A stretch of 64,000 nucleotides of DNA, from contig NZ_OZ244997.1 in the NCBI RefSeq assembly GCF_965223285.1, forward strand, positions 4,650,001 to 4,714,000, given 5' to 3'. The notes beneath the pieces were generated by a model, which did not search any database, had not been told where the DNA came from, and was given only the letters and a program-made list of their open reading frames with translations. Below are positions 36,008 to 44,478 of this stretch, in pieces; position 1 is the first letter of the stretch, and the number at the start of each line of letters is the position of its first letter. This DNA is from Leptofilum sp965223285. GTDB lineage: Bacteria > Chloroflexota > Anaerolineae > Promineifilales > Promineifilaceae. The position numbers and the translations under genes are program-made.

Positions 36008-36109
36008 TCTATCACGGCCATGCAACTTTTTGACAACCCAAGCCGCTTTTGTTACGATCTTGCCCACAATTAAATAAAACGCTGGTGCGATTAAGTTTGC
36101 ATCAGCAAT

Positions 36110-36251
36110 TCTTATCTAGAGAGGTGGAGGGAACGGCCCGATGATACCTCAGCAACCATCTAACCAGTAAACAGTGAAACCAACAAAACTGATTACTGAG
36201 AAAAGACAGGTGCTAATTCCGGCAGAAGAATGTATCTTCTGGAAGATGAGA
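36110..36251 (+). promoter_or_regulatory. SAM-I (S-box) riboswitch aptamer
   Basis: P1 is closed by TCTTATC (36110-36116) with GATGAGA (36245-36251). The conserved core follows the S-box pattern: AGAGAGGTGGAGGGAACGGC, CCGATGATACCTCAGCAACC and later AGGTGCTAATTCCGGCAG. It binds S-adenosylmethionine and here lies 94 bp before a cystathionine gamma-synthase gene, with a terminator between, so SAM should switch off methionine synthesis by premature termination. Confidence 0.95.
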
Positions 36252-36272
36252 TGTGGTGAGTGTAATTTCATA

Positions 36273-36310
36273 AGCCCCTTCTGTGACTTCCAGAAGGGGC
36301 TTTTTGTTTT
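36273..36310 (+). terminator. Riboswitch expression-platform terminator
   Basis: AGCCCCTTCTG (36273-36283) pairs with CAGAAGGGGCT (36291-36301), then TTTTTGTTTT. The 5' arm of P1 and the CTTCTGG segment near 36236 could compete with this stem as an antiterminator. Confidence 0.92.
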
Positions 36311-36338
36311 GCCACAGAGGTCACAGAGATTTTGAGAG
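36311..36338. repeat. CACAGAG-family repeat, half copy
   Basis: GCCACAGAGGTCACAGAGAT followed by TTTGAGAG; the right arm is missing. It lies in the leader just ahead of the ribosome binding site. Confidence 0.65.
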
Positions 36339-36344
36339 GAGCAG

Positions 36345-37598
36345 ATGGAAAAATTAACCGATTTTCAGGAAGCACATTTACCCAATAGCACGACGGCCGT
36401 TCATGGGCACCTTTCCTCGCGCATACCAAAACCCAGCCACGCCCTCACCACACCCATCTGGCAAACAGCTACCTACACTTTTGAAAATACGGCCGATCTC
36501 ATTGCCTACCAGGAAGGTAAGCTGTGGGGTGGCACCAACGGCCGCGTGGAGTATGCACGCTACGGCAACCCGACGGTGCAGGCCGTAGAGCAGCGGCTGG
36601 CACATCTAGAAGCGGGGAATTTGGCTGGCCAGTATGACGCGCTGCTCTTTCCAACGGGCATGACGGCCGTTACCCACATCCTGCTCTCAATGCTCCCTAC
36701 CGGTAGCCACGTCATCTTCACTGACGACAGCTACCGCAAAACGCGCCAATTTTGCCACGCCTTCCTCAAGCGGCTGGGCATTGAAAGTAGCGAGGTGCCA
36801 ATGGGTGACTACGAGGCGTTGGCAGCGGCCATCCGCCCCAACACCCGCATTATCCTTACCGAAAGCCCCACCAATCCTTACTTGCGCGTAGCCGATTTGG
36901 AGCGTGTGGTAGCGATTGCCAAGCAGCATAAGCGCATCAAAACGATTGTTGATGCCACTTTTGCTACGCCCGTGAACCAACGGCCGTTAACTCACGGCAT
37001 CGATCTCGTCATTCACAGCGGCACCAAATATTTCAGCGGCCACAACGACGTGATGGCGGGCGTGGCCGTTGGCCAAGCGGGGCTGATTCACGCGCTGCGG
37101 CAAAGCCAGGGAATATTGGGTGGCGTGATTGATCCACATGCAGCCTACTTGCTGGAGCGCGGTCTAAAGACGCTGGCACTGCGTGTGCAGCAGCAAAATC
37201 GCTCGGCGCAGCAGGTGGCTGAATTTCTTGAGAGCCATCCAGCCATTGAGCGGGTCTGGTATCCAGGCTTGCCGTCTCACCCTGACCACGACGTTGCCTG
37301 CCGCCAGATGTGCGGATTTGGTGGCGTAGTGAGTTTTGAAGTGGCTGTGCCGCCCGGTGAGACGGCTCTCAATGCCGCTGCTCGCCTGGTGGATGCGGTA
37401 GAAATACCCTACATCGCCGCCAGCCTGGGCGGGGTAGAAAGCCTAATCGAGCAGCCTGCTATCATGTCTTATTTTGAACTGTCTACCGAAGAACGACGCA
37501 CAATTGGCATTAAGGATAATTTGGTCAGATTTGCCATTGGCATTGAAGATACGGCCGATATACTGGCTGATTTGGAGCAGGCATTAGAAGGTCTGTAA
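36345..37598 (+). CDS. metB: Cystathionine gamma-synthase-type PLP enzyme
   Basis: 417 residues, GAGGAG 7 bp before the ATG. Cys/Met metabolism PLP family: YARYGNPTVQAVEQRLAHLE (about 70-89), LFPTGMTAV, ESPTNPYLRV, Asp203 in IVDATFATP and the PLP lysine Lys228 in IHSGTKYFSGHND. It resembles plant-like cystathionine gamma-synthases, joining an activated homoserine and cysteine. Cystathionine gamma-lyase or O-acetylhomoserine sulfhydrylase are alternatives, but SAM-riboswitch control and the aspartate kinase next door favour synthesis. The gene begins behind the S-box. Confidence 0.85.
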   Translation: MEKLTDFQEAHLPNSTTAVHGHLSSRIPKPSHALTTPIWQTATYTFENTADLIAYQEGKLWGGTNGRVEYARYGNPTVQAVEQRLAHLEAGNLAGQYDALLFPTGMTAVTHILLSMLPTGSHVIFTDDSYRKTRQFCHAFLKRLGIESSEVPMGDYEALAAAIRPNTRIILTESPTNPYLRVADLERVVAIAKQHKRIKTIVDATFATPVNQRPLTHGIDLVIHSGTKYFSGHNDVMAGVAVGQAGLIHALRQSQGILGGVIDPHAAYLLERGLKTLALRVQQQNRSAQQVAEFLESHPAIERVWYPGLPSHPDHDVACRQMCGFGGVVSFEVAVPPGETALNAAARLVDAVEIPYIAASLGGVESLIEQPAIMSYFELSTEERRTIGIKDNLVRFAIGIEDTADILADLEQALEGL

Positions 37599-37661
37599 GT
37601 CGGCAAGTGGCAAGTTCACCTGCGCACTTACAAACCTGCAAACTCGTAACTGGAGAAAAAG

Positions 37662-39068
37662 ATGACACTTGTAATGAAATTTGGCGGAACGTCTGTAGGC
37701 AGCGCACAGGCCATGCGCGAAACGGCCGTTCTCATTAAAAATAGCCAGAAGCAGTGGGGCCAAACCGTCGCTATCGTCTCGGCAATGGGGTCTAAGCCGG
37801 TAAAGGTGACCGATTTGTTGCTGCAAGGGGCACACTCAGCCGCTAACGGGGACGGCGAAACGTACCAGCAGTTGGCCGATCAGCTGCGCCAAATACATTA
37901 TGAAGCGATTGATGGCCTGCTGGCACCTGACGGGGAAAGGCAGCAAATTTTGGCAGAAAACGGCCGTTTCATTGACCGTTTTGCCGATTTATGTAAAGCT
38001 GTTTGCGTGTTGGGCGAACTGAGCCCACGCGCTCTGGACACAGTCGGCGGCATGGGCGAGCAGATGAGTGCCCGCATTTTGGCCGCCCACCTGCGCCAAA
38101 ACGGTACGCCTGCCGAAGCAATTGACGCCACCGAACTCATCGTCACCGACAGTAACTTCCAAAATGCCACACCCCGGTTTGACCTGACAAAGCAGAAGAC
38201 GGTGAGTCGCATACGGCCGTTGCTGGCCCAAGGCATCGTGCCCATCGTGACTGGCTTCATTGCGGCCAATGCGGATGGCATTACCACTACGCTGGGGCGG
38301 GGCGGTTCCGACTACACAGGTGCCATTCTCGGCGAAGCATTGGCTGCCGATGAGGTGTGGATTTGGACCGATGTGGATGGCGTCATGACGGCCGATCCGC
38401 GCTTGGTGCCTAATGCCCAATCTATTCCGCAGCTTAGCTACCGCGAGGTGTCTGAACTTGCCTTTTACGGGGCAAAGGTGCTGCATCCCAAAACGATGCG
38501 CCCCTGCGTGGAAAACGGCATCCCGCTGCGCATTAAAAACACGTTCAACCCAGAGCATCCAGGCACCGTCATTGTGCCAGACGCCCCCAACGGCAATGGG
38601 GGCATCAAGGCAGTCACGGCCATCAAAAACCTCAGCCTCATCACCGTAGAAGGCAAGGGTATGATGGGGATTCCCGGCATTGCTGCCCGCACTTTTGGCG
38701 CAGTTGCCCGCGACAATCAGAGTGTGCTGCTCATCAGCCAGGCGTCGTCTGAGCAATCCATCTGCTTTGCCGCGCCAGATGAGGCCACCAACAGCATCAT
38801 TGCCAGTTTGGAAGCTGAGTTTAAGGTGGAGCTGGAGCGGAAAGATGTAGATCGCATTTGGGCGCATGAACCTGTTTCCATCGTCACGATTGTAGGGGCC
38901 GGGATGCGCGGGACGCCAGGTATTTCCGGTCGTATTTTTACGGCCCTCGGCGCAGAAAAAGTCAACGCCATCGCCATTGCCCAAGGTTCCTCAGAATGCA
39001 GCATCAGCGTAGTGGTGGATGATGCAGATACCGCAACGGCCGTTGCCCAAATCCACGACCTAATCTGA
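37662..39068 (+). CDS. lysC: Aspartate kinase
   Basis: 468 residues, GGAG before ATG 37662. Kinase domain: VMKFGGTSVGSAQAMRE at the N-terminus, VGGMGEQMSARIL, TLGRGGSDYTGAILGEAL and IWTDVDGVMTADPR. Two C-terminal ACT domains (about 320-460; LSLITVEGKGMMGIPGIAAR and VSIVTIVGAGMRGTPGISGR) sense amino acids. The sequence is of the ThrA/monofunctional AK III type. It makes aspartyl phosphate, the first step to Lys, Thr and Met. Being 63 bp behind metB, it is probably under the same SAM riboswitch. Confidence 0.95.
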   Translation: MTLVMKFGGTSVGSAQAMRETAVLIKNSQKQWGQTVAIVSAMGSKPVKVTDLLLQGAHSAANGDGETYQQLADQLRQIHYEAIDGLLAPDGERQQILAENGRFIDRFADLCKAVCVLGELSPRALDTVGGMGEQMSARILAAHLRQNGTPAEAIDATELIVTDSNFQNATPRFDLTKQKTVSRIRPLLAQGIVPIVTGFIAANADGITTTLGRGGSDYTGAILGEALAADEVWIWTDVDGVMTADPRLVPNAQSIPQLSYREVSELAFYGAKVLHPKTMRPCVENGIPLRIKNTFNPEHPGTVIVPDAPNGNGGIKAVTAIKNLSLITVEGKGMMGIPGIAARTFGAVARDNQSVLLISQASSEQSICFAAPDEATNSIIASLEAEFKVELERKDVDRIWAHEPVSIVTIVGAGMRGTPGISGRIFTALGAEKVNAIAIAQGSSECSISVVVDDADTATAVAQIHDLI

Positions 39069-39071
39069 TTG

Positions 39072-39135
39072 GCCACAGAGCGCACAGAGGAAAAAGAGAA
39101 TTTCCTTCTCTATAACTCTCTGTGAACTCTGTGGC
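39072..39135. repeat. CACAGAG-family intergenic hairpin
   Basis: GGCCACAGAGCGCACAGAGG on the left pairs with CTCTGTGAACTCTGTGGC on the right. It follows lysC and may also act as a terminator-like structure. Confidence 0.8.
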
Positions 39136-39329
39136 AAAAACTAAACCGCAGTTAACTTTTCCTTTAACCAACGCTTGAATTTGGGTGAACGGTTGTCAAA
39201 CTTAATTGAATACGGCCGTTCATTTTCAAATGATCTCCCGCCATTGTTTATCCCCCACCTCCTCTGGCATACTCCTGCCTATCAGACCTGACACGGTTGG
39301 TCCCAGAGCAACGCTTCCCTGGTAAACCT

Positions 39330-39341
39330 ATTAGGTCTAAT
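39330..39341. promoter_or_regulatory. Candidate iron-regulator operator ahead of the FbpA-like gene
   Basis: ATTAG-GT-CTAAT is an inverted repeat with 5-bp arms, 21 bp upstream of the start codon. It looks like half of a DtxR/IdeR-type box, but is short and lies in the leader, so this is tentative. Confidence 0.25.
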
Positions 39342-39362
39342 CAACATTTTAGGAGAAGTTTT

Positions 39363-40439
39363 ATGTTAACGAAAAAATCCAGACAATTTGTCTCGATGCT
39401 TTTGCTTTTATTGGTGGCATTGTCGCTAGTAGCCTGCGGTTCCGGCGGTGAGGAATCCGCCACAGAAAATGATGCCGCTACCGAAACACAGTCGGCTGGC
39501 GATCTGGTCATTTACTCTGGCCGCAGCGAGAGCCTGGTGCAACCCATCATTGATCAATTTGCGGCAGAGACGGGCATTAACGTAGAGGTGCGCTATGGTA
39601 GCACTTCTGAAATTGCGGGCGTGTTGCTGGAAGAGGGCGAAAATAGCCCAGCCGATCTGTTTTATGCCCAAGACCCTGGCGGGTTAGGAGCCATCGCCAA
39701 TGCAGGCATGTTTGCCACTTTGCCAGAGGCAACGCTTGCCCAAGTGCCAGCCCGTTTTGTGCCAGCCGATAAGAATTGGGTAGGCATTTCTGGTCGGGCA
39801 CGGGTAGTGGTTTACAATACGAATACTATCACCGACCCCGCTGATGAACTGCCAGCAGATATTTTTGACTTTGTGGATGCTGAGTGGAACGGCCGTATTG
39901 GTTGGGCACCCACCAATGGTTCCTTCCAGGCAATGGTGACCGCCATGCGCGCCACCTGGGGCGACGATAAAACCCGCGATTGGCTGCAGGGCATTCAGGC
40001 CAATAATCCCGTTGTTTACCCCAAAAATACACCAATCGTGGCAGGCGTTGCCGCTGAAGAAGTAGACGTTGGTTTTGTGAACCATTACTATCTGCACCGC
40101 TTTTTGGCTGAGGAAGGGGAAGGTTTTGCCGCACGAAATCACTTCTTGTCTGGTGGTGGGCCAGGGTCGCTCATCATGGTTTCTGGGGCGGGCATTCTAA
40201 ATACTGCACCTAACGCCGCCAATGCCCAACGCTTCATCGACTTTTTACTCTCGGTGGAAGCACAGCAATATTTTGCAGACGAAACGTTTGAATACCCTGT
40301 GGTAGAAGGCGTAGCCATTGCTCCTGCCCTCGCCGCCTTTTCTGAGCTGGATGCGGTGGCTTTGAGCGTCTCCATGAATGATCTGGCCGATTTGGAAGGC
40401 ACGCAGGACATGCTGCTGGAGCTGGGAATTATTGAGTAA
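39363..40439 (+). CDS. Iron(III) ABC transporter substrate-binding lipoprotein (FbpA-like)
   Basis: 358 residues from ATG 39363, 7 bp after AGGAG; an upstream in-frame start at 39297 lacks a ribosome site. Signal peptide with lipobox LVAC (Cys25), then an acidic linker and the family-1 binding fold beginning DLVIYSGRSESLVQPI. The adjacent tyrosines Tyr242-Tyr243 (VNHYYLHRF) are the iron ligands of FbpA/AfuA proteins. It binds ferric iron outside the membrane. The matching permease and ATPase genes lie 4-7 kb away on the other strand. Confidence 0.88.
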   Translation: MLTKKSRQFVSMLLLLLVALSLVACGSGGEESATENDAATETQSAGDLVIYSGRSESLVQPIIDQFAAETGINVEVRYGSTSEIAGVLLEEGENSPADLFYAQDPGGLGAIANAGMFATLPEATLAQVPARFVPADKNWVGISGRARVVVYNTNTITDPADELPADIFDFVDAEWNGRIGWAPTNGSFQAMVTAMRATWGDDKTRDWLQGIQANNPVVYPKNTPIVAGVAAEEVDVGFVNHYYLHRFLAEEGEGFAARNHFLSGGGPGSLIMVSGAGILNTAPNAANAQRFIDFLLSVEAQQYFADETFEYPVVEGVAIAPALAAFSELDAVALSVSMNDLADLEGTQDMLLELGIIE

Positions 40440-40443
40440 CGCC

Positions 40444-40503
40444 ATAGCCGCGCTTTCTTAGCGGGCAATGAGAACACGGCGCAGAAAGAATCTGCGGCTA
40501 CGA
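40444..40503. repeat. TAGCCGCGCTTTCTTAGCG-family inverted repeat
   Basis: ATAGCCGCGCTTTCTTAGCG on the left and AAAGAATCTGCGGCTACGAG on the right. A related copy lies at 58352-58420. Confidence 0.6.
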
Positions 40504-40507
40504 GGAA

Positions 40508-40551
40508 CAAAAAACCGGATTTTGGGCGATGTTGCGGCTCAAAATCCGGTT
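40508..40551 (-). terminator. Terminator of the tmRNA gene
   Basis: AACCGGATTTTG (40513-40524) pairs with CAAAATCCGGTT (40540-40551); on the minus strand it is followed by TTTTTT. It lies 11 bp past the tmRNA 3' end. Confidence 0.85.
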
Positions 40552-40562
40552 CTTGCTTGAGG

Positions 40563-40976
40563 TGGAGATGGCGGGAATCGAACCCGCGTCCGAAAAATTC
40601 GGCCTCTAGACGTCTACAAGCTTAGTCGGTCTATTTAAAAGGTTTAGCTGATAGGCACCCCGACCAACTGGGTCAGCTAACAGCCCGCTGCTGACTCCCG
40701 AAAGAGTCGCTTAAGCATCTTTAGCAGCATCAAGAGGCAGCACGTTGGCATTGATGTCGCCTAACACTCACCCGGCCAACGAGCGAACGAGGTAGACGGA
40801 GCTTCCGTCTTTGGAAGCCGCACGCTAGGTTTTAGCTGGGATTAAGCAGCCAAAGGCATAGCGCTGTAGTTTGTGCGTGAATTTGCACTTATTGTTTGCT
40901 TCCAGTTTTACGAGGTGTAAAGCGTGCTCGGCTTGCAGTCCAGGACCAGCTTTCCCCGTCGAAGCCAGTCATCCCC
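40563..40976 (-). ncRNA. ssrA: Transfer-messenger RNA
   Basis: The 5' end GGGGATGACTGGCTTCGACG and the 3' end GGTTCGATTCCCGCCATCTC-CA are diagnostic; GGGGATG pairs with CATCTCC in the acceptor stem, and the CCA is encoded. The tag reading frame (40886 down to 40842) gives Ala-Asn-Ser-Arg-Thr-Asn-Tyr-Ser-Ala-Met-Pro-Leu-Ala-Ala then TAA. tmRNA frees stalled ribosomes and marks the product for proteolysis. Length about 414 nt. smpB is not in the window. Confidence 0.97.
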
Positions 40977-40987
40977 AGACATGGAAA

Positions 40988-41016
40988 AGTATAGCAGAAT
41001 GAGAAACGGCCGTCTA
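40988..41016 (-). promoter_or_regulatory. Promoter of ssrA
   Basis: Minus strand: TAGACG (41011-41016), 17-bp spacer, TATACT (40988-40993), 12 bp before the mature 5' end. An ACGGCCGT octamer (41006-41013) overlaps the -35 hexamer. Confidence 0.65.
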
Positions 41017-41100
41017 TTTGAGGAACGTAAGTATGACAAGGTGAGCGGGTGACAAGGTGAAGGGGTGAACGGGCATGTGATAAATTTGAATACCCCTTTG

Positions 41101-42207
41101 CTACTGCTTCAAGTCTCTAAATGCAAATAAATTTTGACTATCACCGAAATAAACTACTAAAATATCGTCACTGACAGCCACATAAAATCCATGATTAGAT
41201 ACATCTTGAAGCGGGGCAGGTGAGAAAACCAGTTTTCTTAAAATCTCGCCGGTTTTGGCATCAGCAACCAGTAACTGTGCACCTTCCGTCAAAAAATAAG
41301 CAGTCCCATTTTCGACTGCAATGTTACTGGCTACATTCTCCTGTTTCCACAATATATTACCAGTGACTTGATCGATCGCCACGAGCTGACCCAAATCAGC
41401 ACCAGTTCGAGCAAAAAAAACACCATCAACAAGAACAAGCGGTTGTATAATAATGTCTGATAGCTTTTGCTCCCAAATGACAGTATTGGTGTGCTTGTCA
41501 ATGGCTTGAAGCTCAGCTCCAAAAATACGCTTCACTTCTACTTCATCAGACGAAAATAGTGTGAAGCCTTCGATTATAGCAAAAGTATTAATAACTTCGC
41601 CGGTTGCTGCGTCCAAAAGATGATAATTTCGCGAAGGACTTCCATGTATATTCAGAGATGAACCAATAACAGCAATCGTATCAATACTCTGTGCGCCAAC
41701 AATGCGCGTTGTCCATATAGAATCACCAGTTTCAGCATCATAGGCAGTTATTTTACTGGCTCCAAATGCTGCAGTTCCATTATTTTTTCCACCTATATCT
41801 CCAACAAAAACCAGGTCGGTATCCGATGCCATCGTCGATAAATTGGGTCCCCAAAACCAACGGTTATCAAATGCGACCCAATCAACTTCGCCAGAGTGCA
41901 AATTGAATTTAATTAACGATGGCTTTTGGTTTATCTCAACACTGCCCACCATAAATACGCTTTCCTGGTTGGTGGCTAAAAATATATGACCTTCATTCTG
42001 GTCGTTATAAAATTCAGTGTAGACATTGGACTGCATCCAGAGCTGTTCAAATTCAGACTCGTTCTCAAACTCACGAGATGTCCAGCCACTTTCCGGCCGC
42101 TTTGGTCTATTAGGTTCTCGTATCAACATAGCCAAACCTATAATTACACTTAGGCAAAGAATAACAAAAAGGGCTAACTGAGAGAAAAACTCTACTTGTT
42201 TTTTCAT
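41101..42207 (-). CDS. Membrane-anchored PQQ-like beta-propeller protein
   Basis: 368 residues from ATG 42207 (MKKQVEFF); a longer frame upstream runs through the next gene and is not used. One N-terminal membrane helix (about 10-28) is followed by repeated beta-propeller blades with the PQQ-repeat pattern (ITAYDAETGDSIWTTRI, LLDAATGEVINTF, LVAIDQVTGNILWKQENV, LLVADAKTGEILRKLVF). Such domains act as scaffolds or extracellular binding platforms. The gene is AT-richer than its surroundings and lacks ACGGCCGT, hinting at later acquisition. Function unknown. Confidence 0.7.
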   Translation of the reverse strand: MKKQVEFFSQLALFVILCLSVIIGLAMLIREPNRPKRPESGWTSREFENESEFEQLWMQSNVYTEFYNDQNEGHIFLATNQESVFMVGSVEINQKPSLIKFNLHSGEVDWVAFDNRWFWGPNLSTMASDTDLVFVGDIGGKNNGTAAFGASKITAYDAETGDSIWTTRIVGAQSIDTIAVIGSSLNIHGSPSRNYHLLDAATGEVINTFAIIEGFTLFSSDEVEVKRIFGAELQAIDKHTNTVIWEQKLSDIIIQPLVLVDGVFFARTGADLGQLVAIDQVTGNILWKQENVASNIAVENGTAYFLTEGAQLLVADAKTGEILRKLVFSPAPLQDVSNHGFYVAVSDDILVVYFGDSQNLFAFRDLKQ

Positions 42208-42229
42208 CGTGAAATTCTTCTTTGTTCGG

Positions 42230-43498
42230 CTAACTAATCCAATCCAGAAAGCGATAGTAGTGGCCCAGCAGCGGGGCGAAGCGGGCGCGTTGACGGTAGT
42301 AAAAGTGGGTGACTGGCCGGATGACGACGAACGGGCTTGTACGTTTTTGGCCGGAGAGCAGCAACCCCGCCTCGCAGCCCAGGTAGGCGGAGAGCGCAAC
42401 GCCTTGGCCACTGTAGCCGAGGGCAAAATGAACCCCGTTTAGCCGCCCGATGTGTGGCACCATGTCGAATGTTTGCCCCAGATTGCCACCCCACACATGA
42501 GCAAGCGGTACGTCGGTAAGCAGAGGAAAATGCTTAATCATTTGCTGACGCAGCCCGTCGGCACAGTCGAGCAAATCTAGTCCCAGTCGCCAATGACGAT
42601 GCGTGCCAAACAGGAAACGGCCGTCTGGCGTTAATCTAAAATAGTGGGGTAGCCAGCGAGAATCCTGCGCAGACCAGCCGTCGGGGTTTAGCAATTGCTG
42701 CTGGGCTGCCGTGAGCGGCTCGGTAACGATAGCGACGCTGTTCATAGGGAAAACGAGACGCTGCACGGGGCGCACTAGCTTGCCGCTGTAGCCGTTGGTC
42801 GCCAGCAGCAGCTCCCGCGCTTGTACCGTCCCCTGGCTGGTGTGAATATTGAACCCTTGGGCGATTTTTTCTAGACGGGTAACGGCCGTTTTCTCACACA
42901 GCAAGCCCCCATGCCGCGCCACCGCCCCCGCCAGCCCGTACAGATATTTGGTGGGGTGCAGGCTGGCACTCCACGCGTTGACCATGCCGCCATGATACGT
43001 TTGGGAGCCAACGGCCGTTTCCGTTTCAGTTGGCGAGAGTAGCTGGACCGAGAAATCCATCTCTTTGTCGAGCCAGTCGGCCAGCGTTTTCATCGATGTA
43101 TAGTGAGACGGTTTGATTGCCAACGTCAGATGGCCGCGCCGGGTGAAGTCGCAAGTAATCCCCTCGTCGGCCACAATTTCGCCAACCAGATCAACCGCTT
43201 CCAATGACGCTTGCCAAAGCTGCCGCCCCAACGCCTCACCGTGCAGATCAAACAAATTGGCTAAACTTTGCCGGAAGCCAGTCGTTACGATGCCTGCATG
43301 GCGTGAACTGGCTCCACTGCCGATGCGATCTTGTTCGAGAACGGCCGTTTCCACTCCGCTTTTTGCCAAAGTATATGCCGCTGCCAATCCAGTTAGACCA
43401 CCACCGATCACCGCCACATCCACTCGCTGCGGCAAAACAGACATGGGCAGCGTGTTGGGGCGAGGGAAATCATCTTGCCAAAAGGGGATTGTTTTCAT
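42230..43498 (-). CDS. FAD-dependent amine/amino-acid oxidase (DAO family)
   Basis: 422 residues. FAD-binding VAVIGGGLTGLAAAYTLAKSG at about 27-47, then VLEQDRIGSGASSRHAGIVT typical of the DAO family with gamma-glutamylputrescine oxidase-like enzymes. The C-terminus has the second FAD contact (LNGVHFALGYSGQGVALSAYLG). It oxidises an amine or N-alkyl amino acid with release of ammonia or aldehyde; the substrate cannot be read from sequence. Stands alone between the propeller gene and the ferritin region. Confidence 0.82.
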   Translation of the reverse strand: MKTIPFWQDDFPRPNTLPMSVLPQRVDVAVIGGGLTGLAAAYTLAKSGVETAVLEQDRIGSGASSRHAGIVTTGFRQSLANLFDLHGEALGRQLWQASLEAVDLVGEIVADEGITCDFTRRGHLTLAIKPSHYTSMKTLADWLDKEMDFSVQLLSPTETETAVGSQTYHGGMVNAWSASLHPTKYLYGLAGAVARHGGLLCEKTAVTRLEKIAQGFNIHTSQGTVQARELLLATNGYSGKLVRPVQRLVFPMNSVAIVTEPLTAAQQQLLNPDGWSAQDSRWLPHYFRLTPDGRFLFGTHRHWRLGLDLLDCADGLRQQMIKHFPLLTDVPLAHVWGGNLGQTFDMVPHIGRLNGVHFALGYSGQGVALSAYLGCEAGLLLSGQKRTSPFVVIRPVTHFYYRQRARFAPLLGHYYRFLDWIS

Positions 43499-43580
43499 GG
43501 CTCACAGTTCACATGATGTTGGTATGAATGATGGCTCTATTTTGTAGGAGTGTAAGCCGCAGGTCAAGTAAGTGCTGGCA

Positions 43581-43784
43581 TTAGAGCGAACAGTTAAACT
43601 GGGGAAAGGTTTTGGCTTTCAGGGAGCCAGAACTGGGATATGTGGTGAGCGGCTTGGTGGCTTCAACCGTAAAGAGCCACACTTTGCTGGAAACGGCCGT
43701 GCCCGCCAGCGGCTCATCAATGGCCACAGACCAGTCGGTGCAGTAAAAATCAGGGGGAGGTTGTGTTCGTTGTGTCATAATCAA
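43581..43784 (-). pseudogene. Remnant of a sucrase/ferredoxin-like (Suc_Fer) protein
   Basis: A 67-codon frame reads FYCTDWSVAIDEPLAGTAVS then SKVWLF, which resembles the conserved opening of Suc_Fer-like proteins (Cys-Ser/Thr-D, EPL-x-GTA, WLLLE). After about 30 residues the similarity fades (SLKAKTFPQF) and a stop follows, where a full protein would have 200-300 more residues. I read it as a decayed 5' fragment. A short genuine protein is possible but less likely. Confidence 0.45.
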
Positions 43785-43836
43785 AGATTACGCAGATTAA
43801 ATCAATTTCAATCTGCGTAATCTTGTGAATCTTTGA
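43781..43836. repeat. ACGCAGATT-family intergenic hairpin
   Basis: TCAAAGATTACGCAGATTAA pairs with AATCTGCGTAATCTTGTGAA and TTTGA; same family as 24375-24452. Confidence 0.7.
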
Positions 43837-43857
43837 TAAAAAAGGCGTTCTTGTCGC

Positions 43858-44370
43858 TTATTCTTCCTCTTCCTCATGATGGCCAGCCGCCATCATGCGC
43901 CGGACAAAATCTTCTACCAGCAGCAATGCGCCGCCTGCATGCTTGATGGTGTTCAGCAGGGTCGTCATCGAATCCACTTCTTCTACCTGTTCGGTGACAA
44001 ACCATTGCAGGAATTGGCTGCTAGCGTAATCCTTCTCGGCATCGGCAATGGAAACCAGATTGTTGATCTGGTTCGTTACCTTCACTTCTTGGTCCAGGGC
44101 AAACTGCACGGCATCGTTGGCACTTTCAAAGTCGTTCCGCATCTCAGGCAGGCCGGGGATGATTGGCTTGGCGCCAGCTTCCAGCATGAAATGGACAAAC
44201 TTCATCGCGTGTTCCCGCTCTTCTTCCGCCTGACGGTAGAAAAATGCGGCCAGATCGGGCAACGTTTCTTCATCGAAGTAAACAGCGATGGCGACGTACT
44301 GGGCCGAAGCTGCAAATTCGCTTTGGATTTGGGCGTTCATCGCCTCAACAACTTTTGGTTTAATGATCAT
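43858..44370 (-). CDS. ftnA: Bacterial ferritin
   Basis: 170 residues from ATG 44370, with GGAGATC upstream; a longer frame begins inside an intergenic repeat and is rejected. The four-helix ferritin fold is visible: Glu in QIQSEFAASAQY, the ferroxidase E-x2-H in AEEEREHAMKFVHF, and QFLQWFVTEQVEEV. An acidic His-containing tail (HHEEEEE) ends it. It stores iron as ferric oxide in the cytoplasm. Placed beside an iron ABC transporter, it fits an iron uptake and storage cluster. Confidence 0.92.
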   Translation of the reverse strand: MIIKPKVVEAMNAQIQSEFAASAQYVAIAVYFDEETLPDLAAFFYRQAEEEREHAMKFVHFMLEAGAKPIIPGLPEMRNDFESANDAVQFALDQEVKVTNQINNLVSIADAEKDYASSQFLQWFVTEQVEEVDSMTTLLNTIKHAGGALLLVEDFVRRMMAAGHHEEEEE

Positions 44371-44409
44371 TTTGATCTCCTTTTTATAGTAGCTGATTGT
44401 TCGTTGCGA

Positions 44410-44448
44410 GTGGTTGGTGAGGGAATAAGCCACTAACCACCAGCCACT
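44410..44448. repeat. GTGGTTGGT / AACCACCAGCCAC inverted repeat
   Basis: GTGGTTGGTGAGGGAATAAG followed by CCACTAACCACCAGCCAC. Same family as 14464-14525; lies between fbpC-like and ferritin genes. Confidence 0.5.
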
Positions 44449-44478
44449 ATTTTATTATACAAGCAACGCTGGCTTTGT

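Noticed and set aside
37989..38984. Long minus-strand open frame across aspartate kinase
   Set aside because: Shadow of a strongly supported gene; residue composition is not protein-like and it has no ribosome site.
42208..42426. N-terminal extension of the PQQ-propeller gene
   Set aside because: It would overlap the FAD oxidase gene; the extension has no membrane or propeller features and ATG 42207 begins a clear signal-anchor.
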